DNA of 64,000 bases from Candidatus Cloacimonadota bacterium (GTDB lineage: Bacteria; Cloacimonadota; Cloacimonadia; Cloacimonadales; Cloacimonadaceae): assembly GCA_020532085.1 (NCBI GenBank), contig JAJBAV010000001.1, positions 1-64,000 of the forward strand. The letters are read 5' to 3'. Within the stretch, counting starts at the first letter, position 1. Each line of letters begins with the position of its first letter. The notes beneath the pieces are model-generated. The model did not search any database and had not been told where the DNA came from. It worked only from the letters and a program-made list of their open reading frames with translations. Positions 16,064-28,600 of the stretch are shown here, piece after piece. Position numbers and translations under genes: made by a program.

Positions 16064-18391
16064 ATGGTAAAATGCCTGCTGATCTGCCTGCTCTTGCTGG
16101 CAACCGCCCTGAGCGCTCAAAACGCGATCCTGGGCGTCCTAATTTCCAACCTGAAGGCGGAATTTCCAGCCCGGGACCTGCGGGCCAGCGTTCTGCAACT
16201 GAGTCAGGCCGGTTACTCCGTCCTCCATTATGACGCCAGCTACGCGATCGTTATTGCTCCGGACAGGCCCACACCTGCCTTTCCTGGCGCTTTGGTGCTT
16301 TCCGAGTTTCCGCCCCGCCAGCATCTCTACCTCTTAAGCGAACCCCCGATGGCAGCTCCCGCCGAACTTGGGGCGACAGGAAAGATCCTGCTGGAGCTGG
16401 ATTCAGCCCTTCTGTTCGCCAGCGATCTGGATGAAGAGGAACTGCGAGCTCGGACATCCTGCCAAATCACTCAGCTCAGCCTCTCCCCCATACGCCTGAC
16501 CGCCTCAAAACCGCTTCCACCTTGGACCGGGGTATTACGCGCGGACGTAGCCCAACTGGTGTCCAGCGTGAGCGCGGATTCCATTCTGGCCCGGATCCAA
16601 CATCTTCAGGATTTTGGGACGCGGCACGCCTACACGGACACCCGTCTGCCCGTGGCCCAGTGGATCCAACAGCAGTTTCTGTCCTTTGGGATCAGCGACG
16701 TGCAGCTGCAGGAATTCAGCCACAACGGCTATCCGCAGTACAACGTTGTCGCCACCCTGCCTGGAACCGAATTTCCAGACCAGTATATCATCATCGGCGG
16801 ACATCACGATTCCACCAGCAACGACGCGTATAATTTCGCTCCCGGGGCGGATGACAATGCCAGCGGGGCCGCCGCCGTGATGGAGATCGCCCGGGTGATG
16901 CTGCTAAGCAACCATCAGCCCAAAGCTTCGGTCCGCTTTATGACCTTTGCCTGTGAGGAACTGGGTTTGAAAGGTTCCTACAACGATTCCGCCATCATTC
17001 ACACAGCTGGGATGGACGTACGGCTGATGATGAATTTCGACATGATCGGCAACAACGAGCATGACCCCTCCGAGTGGGTTGTGCGCCAGATCCCTTACGA
17101 CGGTTCTCTTGCCTACACGGATTACGCCGTGGGCATCACCGAGCAATACACCAGCCTGGATTCCTATGCCGACGAGGGCTGGTTCAACTGCTCCCGCAGC
17201 GATTCCTATCCCTACTGGCAGAAGGGATACAACATCATCTATTTCTTCGAAGAGGACATGGACAGCGCAATCTATCACACTGTGTACGACGTGGTGGATA
17301 GCTTGGAGATCGATTATTGCACGGAAGTGATCAAAGGCGCGGTGGCCTGCGCCGCCATCTTTGCCGATCTGGAAGAGCTTTCCGGGATACCCGTAGCGAC
17401 CCCGGCCACAGAAATCTGTACAGACAGCTTCACAGCCAATTGGGAAGCCGTTTCCGGCGCCACCGGCTACTGGCTGGATGTTTATCAAACCCTAAATCAC
17501 GGCCCTGCCAGCGAGCTCTTTTTTTCGGAATATCTGGAGGGAACCGGCTACAATAAAGCACTGGAGATCTTCAATGGAACTGGGTCCCAGGTTGACCTAA
17601 GCGATTACCTAATAGAGTACTTCCCCAATTCCTACACCTACGCCTATCAAACCTTGTATCTTTCAGGAATTCTGGAGGACGGAGAGGTCTATGTGATAGC
17701 GCATCCCAACTCGAACGTGGTGATTCGCGACCGCAGCGATCTGCAAAGCGCCTTGGTAACATCATTTGACGGAGACGACCAGATCGCCTTGAAAAAATTG
17801 TCAACCGGTTCCTATGTTGACATCTTTGGCCGGATCGGCACCGACCCTGGATCATATTGGGGTTCCGGCACCCTGGTCACCCAAAACCGGACTCTGGTGC
17901 GCAGAAGCACCGTCACCGGCGGCGTGACCGCCAATCCGGCCAGCGGCTTTCCCACCCTGTACACCGAGTGGGAAAGCCATCCCATAGACAGTTGCGGCAA
18001 CCTGGGAACCCACTCCATGGAAACTATCGCGTATGTGCCCGGATTCGAAGATCTCAGCGCAGGGCTTGCAACGAGCTCTGAAGTTTACGGGCTTTCCCCT
18101 GGCGAAAACTATCATTACGTGGTCCGGGCAGATCTCGGCTACGGAACCTTTGGCGATTCCAATGTGATCAGCGTCAGCACCGGTTTGGTAAGCCCGCAAC
18201 CCTTTCTAGTCAAGCTAACAAACGGTCTCGTGCTCAGTTGGCCGGCGGTGAACAGCGCCAGTACTTACAGGGTGGAGGCAGCGGATGAACCTGGCGGGGA
18301 ATATACTTTGGAGGCAGAGACACCGTCCTTGGAGCTGGAGATCACTCCGGATCGAGCCCGCAGATTCTTCCGCGTGACAGCGATCCATTGA
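16064..18391 (+). CDS. Secreted M28-family zinc aminopeptidase with FN3-nested lamin-tail domain
   Basis: The 775-residue protein starts with a signal peptide (MVKCLLICLLLLATALSAQ). The M28 peptidase core spans roughly residues 170-440. Its zinc ligands are seen in GGHHDST (about 245), PGADDNASG (about 258), FACEELGLKGS (about 296) and MNFDMIGNN (about 323). From residue 443 a fibronectin-III-like domain begins (SFTANWEAVSGATGYWLDV). It is interrupted by a lamin-tail-like domain (LFFSEYLEGTGYNKALEIFN onward) and resumes with GLSPGENYHYVVRA. A short C-terminal domain (709-775) follows instead of a Por-type tail. The start codon ATG 16064 lies behind AGGGGAAACAACC. Confidence 0.85.
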   Translation: MVKCLLICLLLLATALSAQNAILGVLISNLKAEFPARDLRASVLQLSQAGYSVLHYDASYAIVIAPDRPTPAFPGALVLSEFPPRQHLYLLSEPPMAAPAELGATGKILLELDSALLFASDLDEEELRARTSCQITQLSLSPIRLTASKPLPPWTGVLRADVAQLVSSVSADSILARIQHLQDFGTRHAYTDTRLPVAQWIQQQFLSFGISDVQLQEFSHNGYPQYNVVATLPGTEFPDQYIIIGGHHDSTSNDAYNFAPGADDNASGAAAVMEIARVMLLSNHQPKASVRFMTFACEELGLKGSYNDSAIIHTAGMDVRLMMNFDMIGNNEHDPSEWVVRQIPYDGSLAYTDYAVGITEQYTSLDSYADEGWFNCSRSDSYPYWQKGYNIIYFFEEDMDSAIYHTVYDVVDSLEIDYCTEVIKGAVACAAIFADLEELSGIPVATPATEICTDSFTANWEAVSGATGYWLDVYQTLNHGPASELFFSEYLEGTGYNKALEIFNGTGSQVDLSDYLIEYFPNSYTYAYQTLYLSGILEDGEVYVIAHPNSNVVIRDRSDLQSALVTSFDGDDQIALKKLSTGSYVDIFGRIGTDPGSYWGSGTLVTQNRTLVRRSTVTGGVTANPASGFPTLYTEWESHPIDSCGNLGTHSMETIAYVPGFEDLSAGLATSSEVYGLSPGENYHYVVRADLGYGTFGDSNVISVSTGLVSPQPFLVKLTNGLVLSWPAVNSASTYRVEAADEPGGEYTLEAETPSLELEITPDRARRFFRVTAIH

Positions 18392-18442
18392 GCAAAGCAC
18401 TTCCCAGCGCGTTCCGAATACATCGCTGTCTCTTTTTTTTTG
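18376..18442 (+). terminator. Possible intrinsic terminator overlapping the peptidase 3' end
   Basis: A perfect 9-bp stem GACAGCGAT (18376-18384) / ATCGCTGTC (18422-18430) encloses the stop codon and is followed by a run of ten T. The 37-nt loop is large, so efficiency is uncertain. Confidence 0.5.
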
Positions 18443-18706
18443 ACTCATCTTTTTGTTCCTGGTAATGAATTCGGGCCCCAACCAGCTGAAGCTTATGCTG
18501 CAGAAATTCTCTGTCACTCTGTCCCTCTGTTTTTGTCAACCTTGCTTTTCCCTGTTTTATTCCTTATTTGAAGGCCATTATCTCTATTCTCCCCGCATGG
18601 CGGTGATGAACTTTGAAGCGGAGCGAATCACCTTCTCCAGCGGGGCCAAAAAAAGGATTGACGCAATATCGGGGTGCAAAAATGTGGTTGGATAGGAAAA
18701 TTTGGT
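18443..18706. other. Non-coding leader before cmk with a CTCTGTC-word repeat
   Basis: No gene was seen. At 18509-18534 lies a tract of CTCTGTC-type words. Its reverse complement, differing at one base over 25-26 bp, occurs at 23870-23894 downstream of the PAP2 gene, so the pair brackets the cmk-ispH-rpsA-PAP2 block. The remaining sequence shows only the ribosome binding site of cmk (TAGGAAAA). Confidence 0.55.
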
Positions 18707-19387
18707 ATGGAACACAGACTGATCATCGCCATCGACGGTCCCGCCGCTTCGGGAAAGAGCACCACCGCCCAGCGTTTGGCGCTCAGGCTGGGCTACGTCT
18801 ATCTGGATACCGGGGCGATGTACCGCGCCTGCGCTCTGCAGGCTCAACTCAGCGGGGTCAGCCTGGACGACGCGGAGGCCGTGGCAGCCATGTTGGAAAC
18901 GATCGACATTCGCATCGAGACTTCCGGCGCGACCAACGTGATCCTGCTGGAGGGCAGGGACGTATCGGAAGACATCCGCGCCAATGCCATTTCCAAACTT
19001 TCTTCAGATATTTCCGCCCTGCCCGCCGTGCGTTACCGCATGGTGGAGCTCCAGCGCCGGATGGGTGCCCAAGGCGGTGTCATCCTGGACGGGCGCGACA
19101 TTGGCACCTTCGTTTTCCCGGATGCCGACATCAAGTTTTTCCTCACCGCCTCAGCCGAGATCAGGGCCCGGCGCCGTTGGCTGGAACTGCAAAAGAAGGG
19201 CATAGAGAAAGAGTTTGACGAAATTCTGCATGAGCTGGAAGAACGCGACCGCAACGATGCCAGCCGCGCCCTGGCACCCCTCGCCGTGGCGGAAGACGCC
19301 ATCGTGATCGATACCGGTGCCATGAGCGTGGACGAGCAGGTGGATACGCTGCACAGCTTGGTATTGGCCCGGCAGGAGGGAATATGA
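18707..19387 (+). CDS. cmk: Cytidylate kinase
   Basis: Converts CMP/dCMP to the diphosphates. The 226-residue enzyme has the P-loop IDGPAASGKSTTAQ at about residues 8-21, DTGAMYRACAL, LEGRDVSEDIRANAISKLSS, VILDGRDIGTFVFPDADIKF and FLTASAEIRARRR, all standard for bacterial Cmk. I chose the ATG at 18707 (after TAGGAAAATTTGGT) because homologs start close to the P-loop; an in-frame ATG at 18674 adds 11 unlikely residues. It overlaps ispH by four bases (ATGA). The cmk-ispH-rpsA order is known from several phyla. Confidence 0.95.
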   Translation: MEHRLIIAIDGPAASGKSTTAQRLALRLGYVYLDTGAMYRACALQAQLSGVSLDDAEAVAAMLETIDIRIETSGATNVILLEGRDVSEDIRANAISKLSSDISALPAVRYRMVELQRRMGAQGGVILDGRDIGTFVFPDADIKFFLTASAEIRARRRWLELQKKGIEKEFDEILHELEERDRNDASRALAPLAVAEDAIVIDTGAMSVDEQVDTLHSLVLARQEGI

Positions 19388-20258
19388 AAGTATTGCTGGC
19401 CGAGCACTCCGGTTTCTGCTTCGGGGTCCGCCGCGCCCTCCAAATGGCCCGCGAAGCCAAAGCCGCCGGTGGCGAAGTGCGCACCCTGGGCGATCTGATC
19501 CACAATCCCCGCATTGTACGGGAACTGGCCTCCGAAGGGATAGTGAGCGTGGAAGATGTCACCGGGGCCAGCGGCACCAAGGTGGTGCTGCGTTCCCACG
19601 GCGTTTCCAAAGAAGACCTGGCCGCCCTGCGGAGCGGCGGCTGCGAGATCATCGACGCCACCTGCCCCTACGTGGAGCGTGCCCAGCAGCTGGTAGCCGC
19701 CCACGCTGAAATTCCCGTGCTGATCCTCGGCGATCCCGATCATCCGGAAGTGAAGGGCATGCTGTCCTACGGCAATTCCCACACCCGGGTGCTCCGGCCC
19801 GGCGAGTTTCCCGGCGACGGACCCTGGAAAACCCTGTGCGTGGTTTCCCAGACCACCCAAAAGCTGGCCAACCTGCAAACCTTGGTCCAAAGCGTGTTGC
19901 CGCGCTGCCTGGAGCTCATCGTTTTCAACACCATCTGCTCCGCCACCTCCCTGCGCCAGGAAGCGGCCGTGGCGCTGGCCAAAGCAAGCGATCTGATGCT
20001 GGTGATCGGCGGCCGCAACAGCTCCAACACCAAAATGCTGCAAGATCTCTGCTCCCGCGAAACCCGCAGCCTGCACATCGAGGACGCCGGCGAGCTCACT
20101 TTGCCCGATCTCGCGGACGCTGCCAACATCGGCCTGGCCGCCGGGGCCTCCACCCCGGAAGAGGCTATCCTGGAAGTTTACAACCAGATTTTCAAATTAA
20201 TGGGGATCCCCGGCGCGGTAAGCCGTTTCGAGGAAATCCCCAGGTATAAGGAGGAATC

Positions 20259-20265
<7 letters not shown>
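19384..20265 (+). CDS. ispH: 4-hydroxy-3-methylbut-2-enyl diphosphate reductase
   Basis: Last step of the MEP isoprenoid pathway, an iron-sulfur enzyme making IPP and DMAPP. The 293 residues carry the three cluster cysteines at positions 12 (HSGFCFGVRRAL), 94 (DATCPYV) and 185 (NTICSATSLRQEA). The conserved SHGVSKED, GDPDHPEVKG, SQTTQKL, GGRNSSNT and AGASTPEEAI are also present. Length is typical. The last seven bases overlap the rpsA start, and the rpsA ribosome binding site (AAGGAGGAAT) lies inside ispH. Some bacteria fuse these two proteins; here they are separate but coupled. Confidence 0.96.
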
Positions 20266-22973
<2,708 letters not shown>

Positions 22974-23002
22974 GCCACCGGAGCCAGGAGCACCGAACTT
23001 CA

Positions 23003-23857
23003 ATGTTCAGACTGCCCCGTGACCCGGTAAGCAATACAGACGGTATGGCGGTTCACTGGAGCCGCCATATCGTTTTGATTTTGGATTTCCTGTTGCCCGC
23101 GCTGATCCTGGCAGCCGGCACCTGGCTGATCCGCGCCCGTGGCCTCGACCTGCGCTTCCAGAGCGCCTTCCACGCCGGCGGTGGCAACTGGATCGGCAAC
23201 CATATCAAGTTGTTCGACTTCATCTACAAATACGGCACCCTGCCCGCCCTCATCGTCTCCATCACCGGCCTGGTGGTCTTTGTGGCGGGTTTCTTCTCCC
23301 ACAATCTGGCCCAATGGCGCCGCTCCGGGCTGTTTCTGGCCCTGGTGATGCTGCTCGGGCCCGGCCTTCTGGTGAATGCCGTCTTCAAGGAATACTGGGG
23401 ACGCCCCCGGCCCAATCAGCTGGCCCTCTACGATGGCAACTTTGCCTATGAAGCCCCGCTCACCATCGATCCCGTCAGCACCGGCGAAGCTTTTCCCAGC
23501 GGCCACGCCTCCATGGGTTTCTACTTTTTCGCCCTCTATTTCATCTTTCGCGGCCGCAAAAAGAACCTCACCGCCTGGACCTTCAGCCTCACCCTGCTCT
23601 ACGGTTTTGGCATGGGCCTCGTGCGCATGGCCCAGGGTGGACATTTTCTCTCAGATGTCCTTTGGTCCGGAGGCATGGTCTGGTTCAGCTGCGCGCTGCT
23701 CTACTATCTTCTGAAGATCGACCGCCTGGTCTTTGTGAAGCTGGAACCCGAAGAACCAGGGAATTCGTCGCGGCCAAGCGCGGAAGAAGGGAAAGTGGCT
23801 TCAGAAAAAGAGGAAGAAATGAGCGCTGAAGACGCTGATCGCCATGATCTTCGCTGA
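23003..23857 (+). CDS. PAP2-family membrane phosphatase
   Basis: Integral membrane phosphatase of the PAP2/lipid phosphate phosphatase group, acting on lipid phosphates such as undecaprenyl diphosphate or lipid A phosphate. The 284 residues hold about six membrane segments and the three catalytic motifs: KEYWGRPRP (about 129-137), PSGHAS (about 166-171) and RMAQGGHFLSD (about 207-217). The C-terminal 30-odd residues are charged and begin with GNSSRPSAEEGK. They are encoded by a copy (23761-23791) of the arm sequence of cassette A read in another frame, so the tail is probably acquired. Confidence 0.88.
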   Translation: MFRLPRDPVSNTDGMAVHWSRHIVLILDFLLPALILAAGTWLIRARGLDLRFQSAFHAGGGNWIGNHIKLFDFIYKYGTLPALIVSITGLVVFVAGFFSHNLAQWRRSGLFLALVMLLGPGLLVNAVFKEYWGRPRPNQLALYDGNFAYEAPLTIDPVSTGEAFPSGHASMGFYFFALYFIFRGRKKNLTAWTFSLTLLYGFGMGLVRMAQGGHFLSDVLWSGGMVWFSCALLYYLLKIDRLVFVKLEPEEPGNSSRPSAEEGKVASEKEEEMSAEDADRHDLR

Positions 23858-24219
23858 GAAAAAAATGATAAAACAGAGGGACAGAGAGACAGAGGGAATG
23901 AGACGCGGAAAGTCACAGAACAAGGTTATCAGTCCAATCCGTTGAATCCGTGGGGACAATAATTCGTGTTAATTTGTGTAATTTGTGGACAAATCAAATC
24001 CGTACAATCCGTATAATCCGTATAATCCGTAGATAGAGTAACTCGTGTTAATTTGTGTAATTTGTGGACAAATCAAATCCGTACAATCCGTTCAATCCAT
24101 AGGGAAAAGAATCGTGTAATTTGTGGAAAGACTATACCGCAAAAGAATCTTGCTCGAAATAACTTGACACATATACTATGGGAAGAGTTAATGGCTCAAA
24201 CCAACCAGTGAGGTGAAAC
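23858..24219. repeat. Word-repeat tract with a perfect 48-bp direct duplication
   Basis: This 362-bp gap has no gene. It is made of recurring words: ACAGAGGGACAGAG (23870-23894), AATCCGT and ATTTGTGTAATTTGTGG. A perfect 48-bp direct repeat occurs at 23965-24012 and 24044-24091, starting CGTGTTAATTTGTGTAATTT. AATCCGT tandem copies lie between and after. The words match those of cassette D (AATCCGTTGAATCCGT) and of the ATTCGTG/ATTTGTGG elements at 52.1 and 54.2 kb. Near the right end TTGACA occurs at about 24163, about 50 bp before the next start, a possible -35 box. Confidence 0.75.
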
Positions 24220-24927
24220 ATGAAGATAAAATTCAGCTTGGTTCTGGCAGTATTGCTGTTGCTTGCGCTTGCGCTTTCAGCCCAGGATTTCTTATCCAAG
24301 ACCGCCGTCGGCATCCACGCCGGCACCCAAAGCGGCGTCGGCTATTCCATGCGCTTCATGGGCGAGAAACACGGCCTGCAAGCCACTTTTGGCGCCGGCA
24401 CCTGGGGCAGCGACAACGTCTATTTCCCCACCCGCTTTTATTACTGGTATGATGATTACTATGACGATTACTGGTATGGCGACCTGGAACCCGGGGATGA
24501 AGACGCTCCCGACGACACCCTGGTAACCCTCACCGAAAACGGACGCTACAACGTGGCCAACCTCGGCCTCAACTACATCTATACCCTGGACAAGTTCGAC
24601 GTTTTCAAACAAAAGGACCACGGCCGGCTCTACGTGATGGCCGGCGGCTCCTACCAGTATTACCGGCAGAACATCTACACCAAAGATTACCACTGGGTTA
24701 CGGTCGATGACACCCTGGATTACGACCACTACGCGCCCGTGGACGATTCTGACCCCCTCCGCGAGTCCAGGCTGGAACACAGATGGACCGCCGGCGCCGG
24801 TTTGGGCGTGGAACTCGCCTTCGGCAAAAACTTCCGCGTGGCCCTGGAACTGCCCATCACCTACAACTGGGAACAGCGCATCGTGATGTATATACCCCAG
24901 ATCGGGCTTTACTACTACTTCAAATAG
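24220..24927 (+). CDS. Predicted outer-membrane beta-barrel protein
   Basis: A 235-residue protein with a signal peptide (MKIKFSLVLAVLLLLALALSAQ). The mature region has amphipathic strands rich in Tyr/Trp (FYYWYDDYYDDYWYGDLEPG, SYQYYRQNIY) and ends VMYIPQIGLYYYFK with a terminal aromatic-plus-Lys pattern. It resembles small OmpW/OmpA-like barrels without a named family. AGTGAGGTGAAAC precedes the ATG. It stands alone, with a TTGACA box about 50 bp upstream and an inverted-repeat element 13 bp after its stop. Confidence 0.75.
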   Translation: MKIKFSLVLAVLLLLALALSAQDFLSKTAVGIHAGTQSGVGYSMRFMGEKHGLQATFGAGTWGSDNVYFPTRFYYWYDDYYDDYWYGDLEPGDEDAPDDTLVTLTENGRYNVANLGLNYIYTLDKFDVFKQKDHGRLYVMAGGSYQYYRQNIYTKDYHWVTVDDTLDYDHYAPVDDSDPLRESRLEHRWTAGAGLGVELAFGKNFRVALELPITYNWEQRIVMYIPQIGLYYYFK

Positions 24928-24940
24928 ACAAGGCTTGTTA

Positions 24941-25050
24941 AATAGACCAGGGATGAACAGGATCTTAAGGATTCAAGGGATCGGGTTTTCACGTTAAGCA
25001 ATATACTTGATCCCTATTATCCTGCTTATCTTGTTCATCCCTGATCTATT
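24941..25050. mobile_element. ORF-less inverted-repeat mini-element with the word of cassette B
   Basis: Arms 24941-24982 and 25009-25050 are complementary at about 33 of 42 positions; the outer 23 bases differ at only two. The left arm begins AATAGACCAGGGATGAACAG, the same word as in the arms of cassette B (33772-33803 and 34427-34458). Only 26 bp separate the arms and there is no gene. It lies just after a stop codon, as the gene-bearing cassettes do. Confidence 0.75.
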
Positions 25051-25617
25051 GCTCTTTTCTCCCGAGAATCCTGCTTATCCTGTTCCTCCCCGGTCTATTG
25101 ATCGTTTGTCCCGATCTAACTGTTTATCCTTGATCTGTTCCCCCTTTGCCATATCCCATACGCCTCTCACTTGCCTCCCGCTTAGTTCCCGCCTCTCAGG
25201 CGGGAAGTCAGCGGGAAGTGAATGGGAAGTGAATCGGATGAGCCTAAGGGCGAAACCACCCCCAAACCCCCATCAATACAGGACTCTCTCCCCGCGCCTC
25301 CATAATATAGTGGGTAACAAAACGGGCATGCGTCAAGCAAAAAATTAGCTCACACAGATTTCGCAGATCGCACAGATTTGGCTCCCGCAGATTCACGCAG
25401 ATTCGGTTCCCGCAGATTCACGCAGAAAAGAACGCGGATCACGCAGATTCTCTATTCCCATGAATCCGTGAATCCGTTCAATCCGTAAATCCGTATGAAT
25501 TCCAAATACCCGGCCCAACATTATGTTTCACCCTTACACGCTCCCCCCTTTTCTGTGCCTCTGTGTCTCTGGGTTGGAAAAATCCGAACAATCCGTTCAA
25601 TCCGTTGCATCCGTAGG
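25051..25617. repeat. Non-coding tract of solo cassette-type words
   Basis: No gene was seen. The tract contains further word copies. TCCTGCTTATCCTGTTC (about 25070) is of cassette B type. CCCGCAGATTCACGCAGATT and GGTTCCCGCAGATTCACGCA (25383-25439) match the cassette C left arm. GAATCCGTGAATCCGTTCAA and similar (25461-25495 and about 25588-25615) are of cassette D type. GTGCCTCTGTGTCTCTG (about 25555) resembles the 18.5-kb tract. A stretch at about 25170-25220 has GCCTCTCAGGCGGGAAGTCA-like palindromic filler. Confidence 0.65.
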
Positions 25618-25648
25618 AAAAAAAGACCCGGCGGATAACCACCGGGCC
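25618..25648 (-). terminator. Intrinsic terminator after the 1165-residue secreted protein
   Basis: On the minus strand a 10-bp GC-rich stem (GGCCCGGTGG / CCGCCGGGTC, including two G-U pairs) with a TTAT loop is followed by seven U, about 20 bp after the stop codon at 25670. Confidence 0.85.
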
Positions 25649-25669
25649 TTCATTTACAGGGGTCTGGAA

Positions 25670-28600
25670 TTATTTCAACAGGGTTGTTTTGGTCTGGTAA
25701 ACCTGGCTGCCTGCCGTCATCACGATCTGATAGACGCCGTTGGAGAGAGTGTCTCCATGGTAGTCGGTGCCGTCCCAGGTGATGCGGTAATTTCCGGCGG
25801 CCTTGCTACCCAGCTCAAAGTGTTTCACGATCTGCCCGCGGGCGTTGTAGATCTTGAAGCTCACATTGCTGTCCTTGGCCAGGCTGAAGGGGATGAAGAC
25901 CACTGGATTGAAGGGGTTCGGATACACGGATTTCAGCTCGGTGACCAGCGGAATTTCCGGGGTGGGGTTGTCGCCCAGGGCGTTGAAGAAAACGCTCACA
26001 GGACCGTGAAAGCCCACGGTGCCGTCCATGTCGTTGGTCTGCAGCCAGTAGAAATAGGTGCCGGTCTCGAAAACCTCGGTGTCCTCGAACATGTAGGTCT
26101 GCATTTGGGAGCTGTTGGCCGAGGGGATCAGAGGGCTCACGTTCTGGGCTCCGGCGAAGTTGCTGTCGGTGTCGCGGTAGATGTAATAGCCGCGCATCCC
26201 GGTCTCGGTCTGGGTAACCCAGGTGAGGGTGATGTAGTTCTGGGCGCTGATGGTGGCGGTGAAGGAGGCCAGTTCCACGGGGTTGACGTCTTCTTCATCG
26301 CCGAAGAAGCTGATGTTGTCGAAACGGTTGTTGCCAGTACCCTGTGTGCCAGAGGCTCCATCCAGCACGATCTTGACCATGAAATTGGGGTTGTCGTTTG
26401 CGCCAGTAACGGAGGAAAAGTCAACCTCTTTCACTTCCCAAGATGACGCGATGGATGTGAACGTGGTAAATAGGGTGTAGTTTTGTCCGCCGTCCAGACT
26501 GTACCAGATGGCCTGGTCGGTGAAACCGGTGCTGGTCCTTTGGGTGGCATAGGTTAAAGTGATGTTCTCGAGGTCTGTAGTATTGACCGTCATGACGAAC
26601 TCTTTACCGTTATTCACATTGCCAGTTCCACCCTGTGGTACAAATGAGCCACCGTTAACAACATCACCGACCATGGTATTTAAGGTAGTCCCAGTGAATG
26701 AAACAGCGTTAGCAAAGGTGTAGGTGAGAAAGCCTGTGCCGTAGTTGGCGGCAACGGGTTGAGTCCAGTTGACTCCTGAACCGGGGGCGCCATCATTAAA
26801 ATCCCAGTAGAGGAAGGGCACATCGCTGGTTTGGACATAACCGTTTAAAATCACAGTCTTGGTTTCAGCATCGGTGGAGGTGATAGTGATCAGCTCTCCG
26901 TCATAGGCGCCTTCGGCCAGGCCGGCTTTGAGGCGCACGTAGATTGTAGTCTCCGCCACATCAAGCTTAGCGGCTGTGAGGACGATGGGGTCGGCCATGT
27001 TGGTATCGAAAGCCGTGCCGGTGCCAGTCGAGATTTCGTAGTCAGCAGGAGCGTCCAGACTGATGTTGGCAGTCAGGTAAGTTCCGCTGACGGTGAAGCT
27101 CTGTTCGGCTGAAGGGCCGCTGCCTACCATATAGCTGAAGCCACTCAGAGTGGTGGCGCTGACTGTGATCTCGGGATCCGGGATCGCGGTAACAGTGCCG
27201 TTGCAGGTAACGGTCTTGTTGTCCGCGCCGCTGGAGGAGGCAGTAATCACTTCACTGTTGTAGTCACCAGCGCTGAGGCCGGCCTTGAGGCGCACGTAGA
27301 TGGTGGTGGTGCCCACTGTGCCGCCACTCTGGGTGAGGGTGAGGGGATCGGCCATGTTGGCATCAAAGGCCGCGCCGGTTCCAGTCGAGATCTGGTAATC
27401 GGTGGGAGCGTCGATGCTGATGTTGGCGGTCAGGTTGCTGCCGCTCACGGTGAAGTTCTGCTCAGCCGAGGGTCCGCTGCCTTCCATGTAGGTGAAACCG
27501 GTGAGGGTGTCTGTGCTCAGAGTGATCAGCGGAGAGGTGCTGGTGGTGGTAACTTCGATCTCGTTGGAGTCGCCGCTGGTCCCGTAAGCGTTGTAAGCCC
27601 GCACCACATAGTAATAGGTGGTGCCGGCAGTGAGGCCGGTGACGTTGTATGTAAGGACATTGTTGACGTTCAGGTTTTGATATCCGGAGACATAAGTGAT
27701 GGTCGTGCCACCCGCCATGGTGTGAGAGCCGAGATAAGTAAAGGTGTCTTGGGCGTAGCTGTCCCACTCAGTGGCCAGGGTTGGGAATCCGGATTGACTG
27801 GAAGTAACTCCACCGGAAATTGAGCTCTTGCGCACAAGAGTCTTCTCGGCTGTTACGTAAGGATCAGTGCCCCAGATGGTTCCCGGATCTTCGCCGATGC
27901 AGCCAAATATATCTGCATATGAACTTGTGGTTTCGTTCCACAATGACAAAGCATCGTTGCCATTATAATTGGCAACGCCAGAGGTTATATCCGCAATAGC
28001 CAGGATGGCCGATCCAGCAGAGGAGTTGGCTATCACATAGACATCTTTGTTGGCCAGGTTCCCGGACAACGCCAGCGTGGCTGTGGGGGTTGCTGACCCG
28101 CCCGTGTATAAATATACCGTGTAACCGCTCAGATCAACCGCTGCGCCTGTTCCGTTATAAATCTCTATCGCTTTGTTGTTGGAAGTTCCTTCAATGTATT
28201 CTGAGAAGAATAGGTCGCTGGCGTTTGTGCCAGCCTGCTTGGTATAGACATCCAAGTAGTAGCCGGTGGCGCCAGTGACCGCGTTCCAGTTGGCTGTGAA
28301 ACTGGTGTTGGCAACATTCGTGGCTGCCGTGGCGGTAGGAGCATTGGGTGGTGGTGGGGCTGTTACCGTTCCGCTCAGGGAAACAGTCGCATTGGGGGCT
28401 CCGGAGGAAGAGCAGGTCACAGTTCCGGTGTATCCTGTGCCAATGGCCAATCCAGCAACCTGGCGTACATATACAGTCGCGGAAACACTACCACCGGACT
28501 GAGTGAGGGTCAAGGATGAACCGAAAGTCCCGCCGGAAGTGGAGGAAATTGCGTAGTTTGACGTTACTGAAACTGAAACATTAGCAGTTAGGTTAGAACC

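Noticed and set aside
23931-24110. Regular repeats that might be a CRISPR array
   Set aside because: Repeat units are short (7-10 bp words) and unevenly spaced, spacers are not unique segments of constant length, and no cas gene is nearby.
25750-26446. Long plus-strand frame opposite the 1165-residue gene (and similar long antisense frames over pgsW, rpsA, gpsA and others)
   Set aside because: These are mirror frames of well-supported genes in high-GC coding DNA, with no start signals or recognisable motifs.
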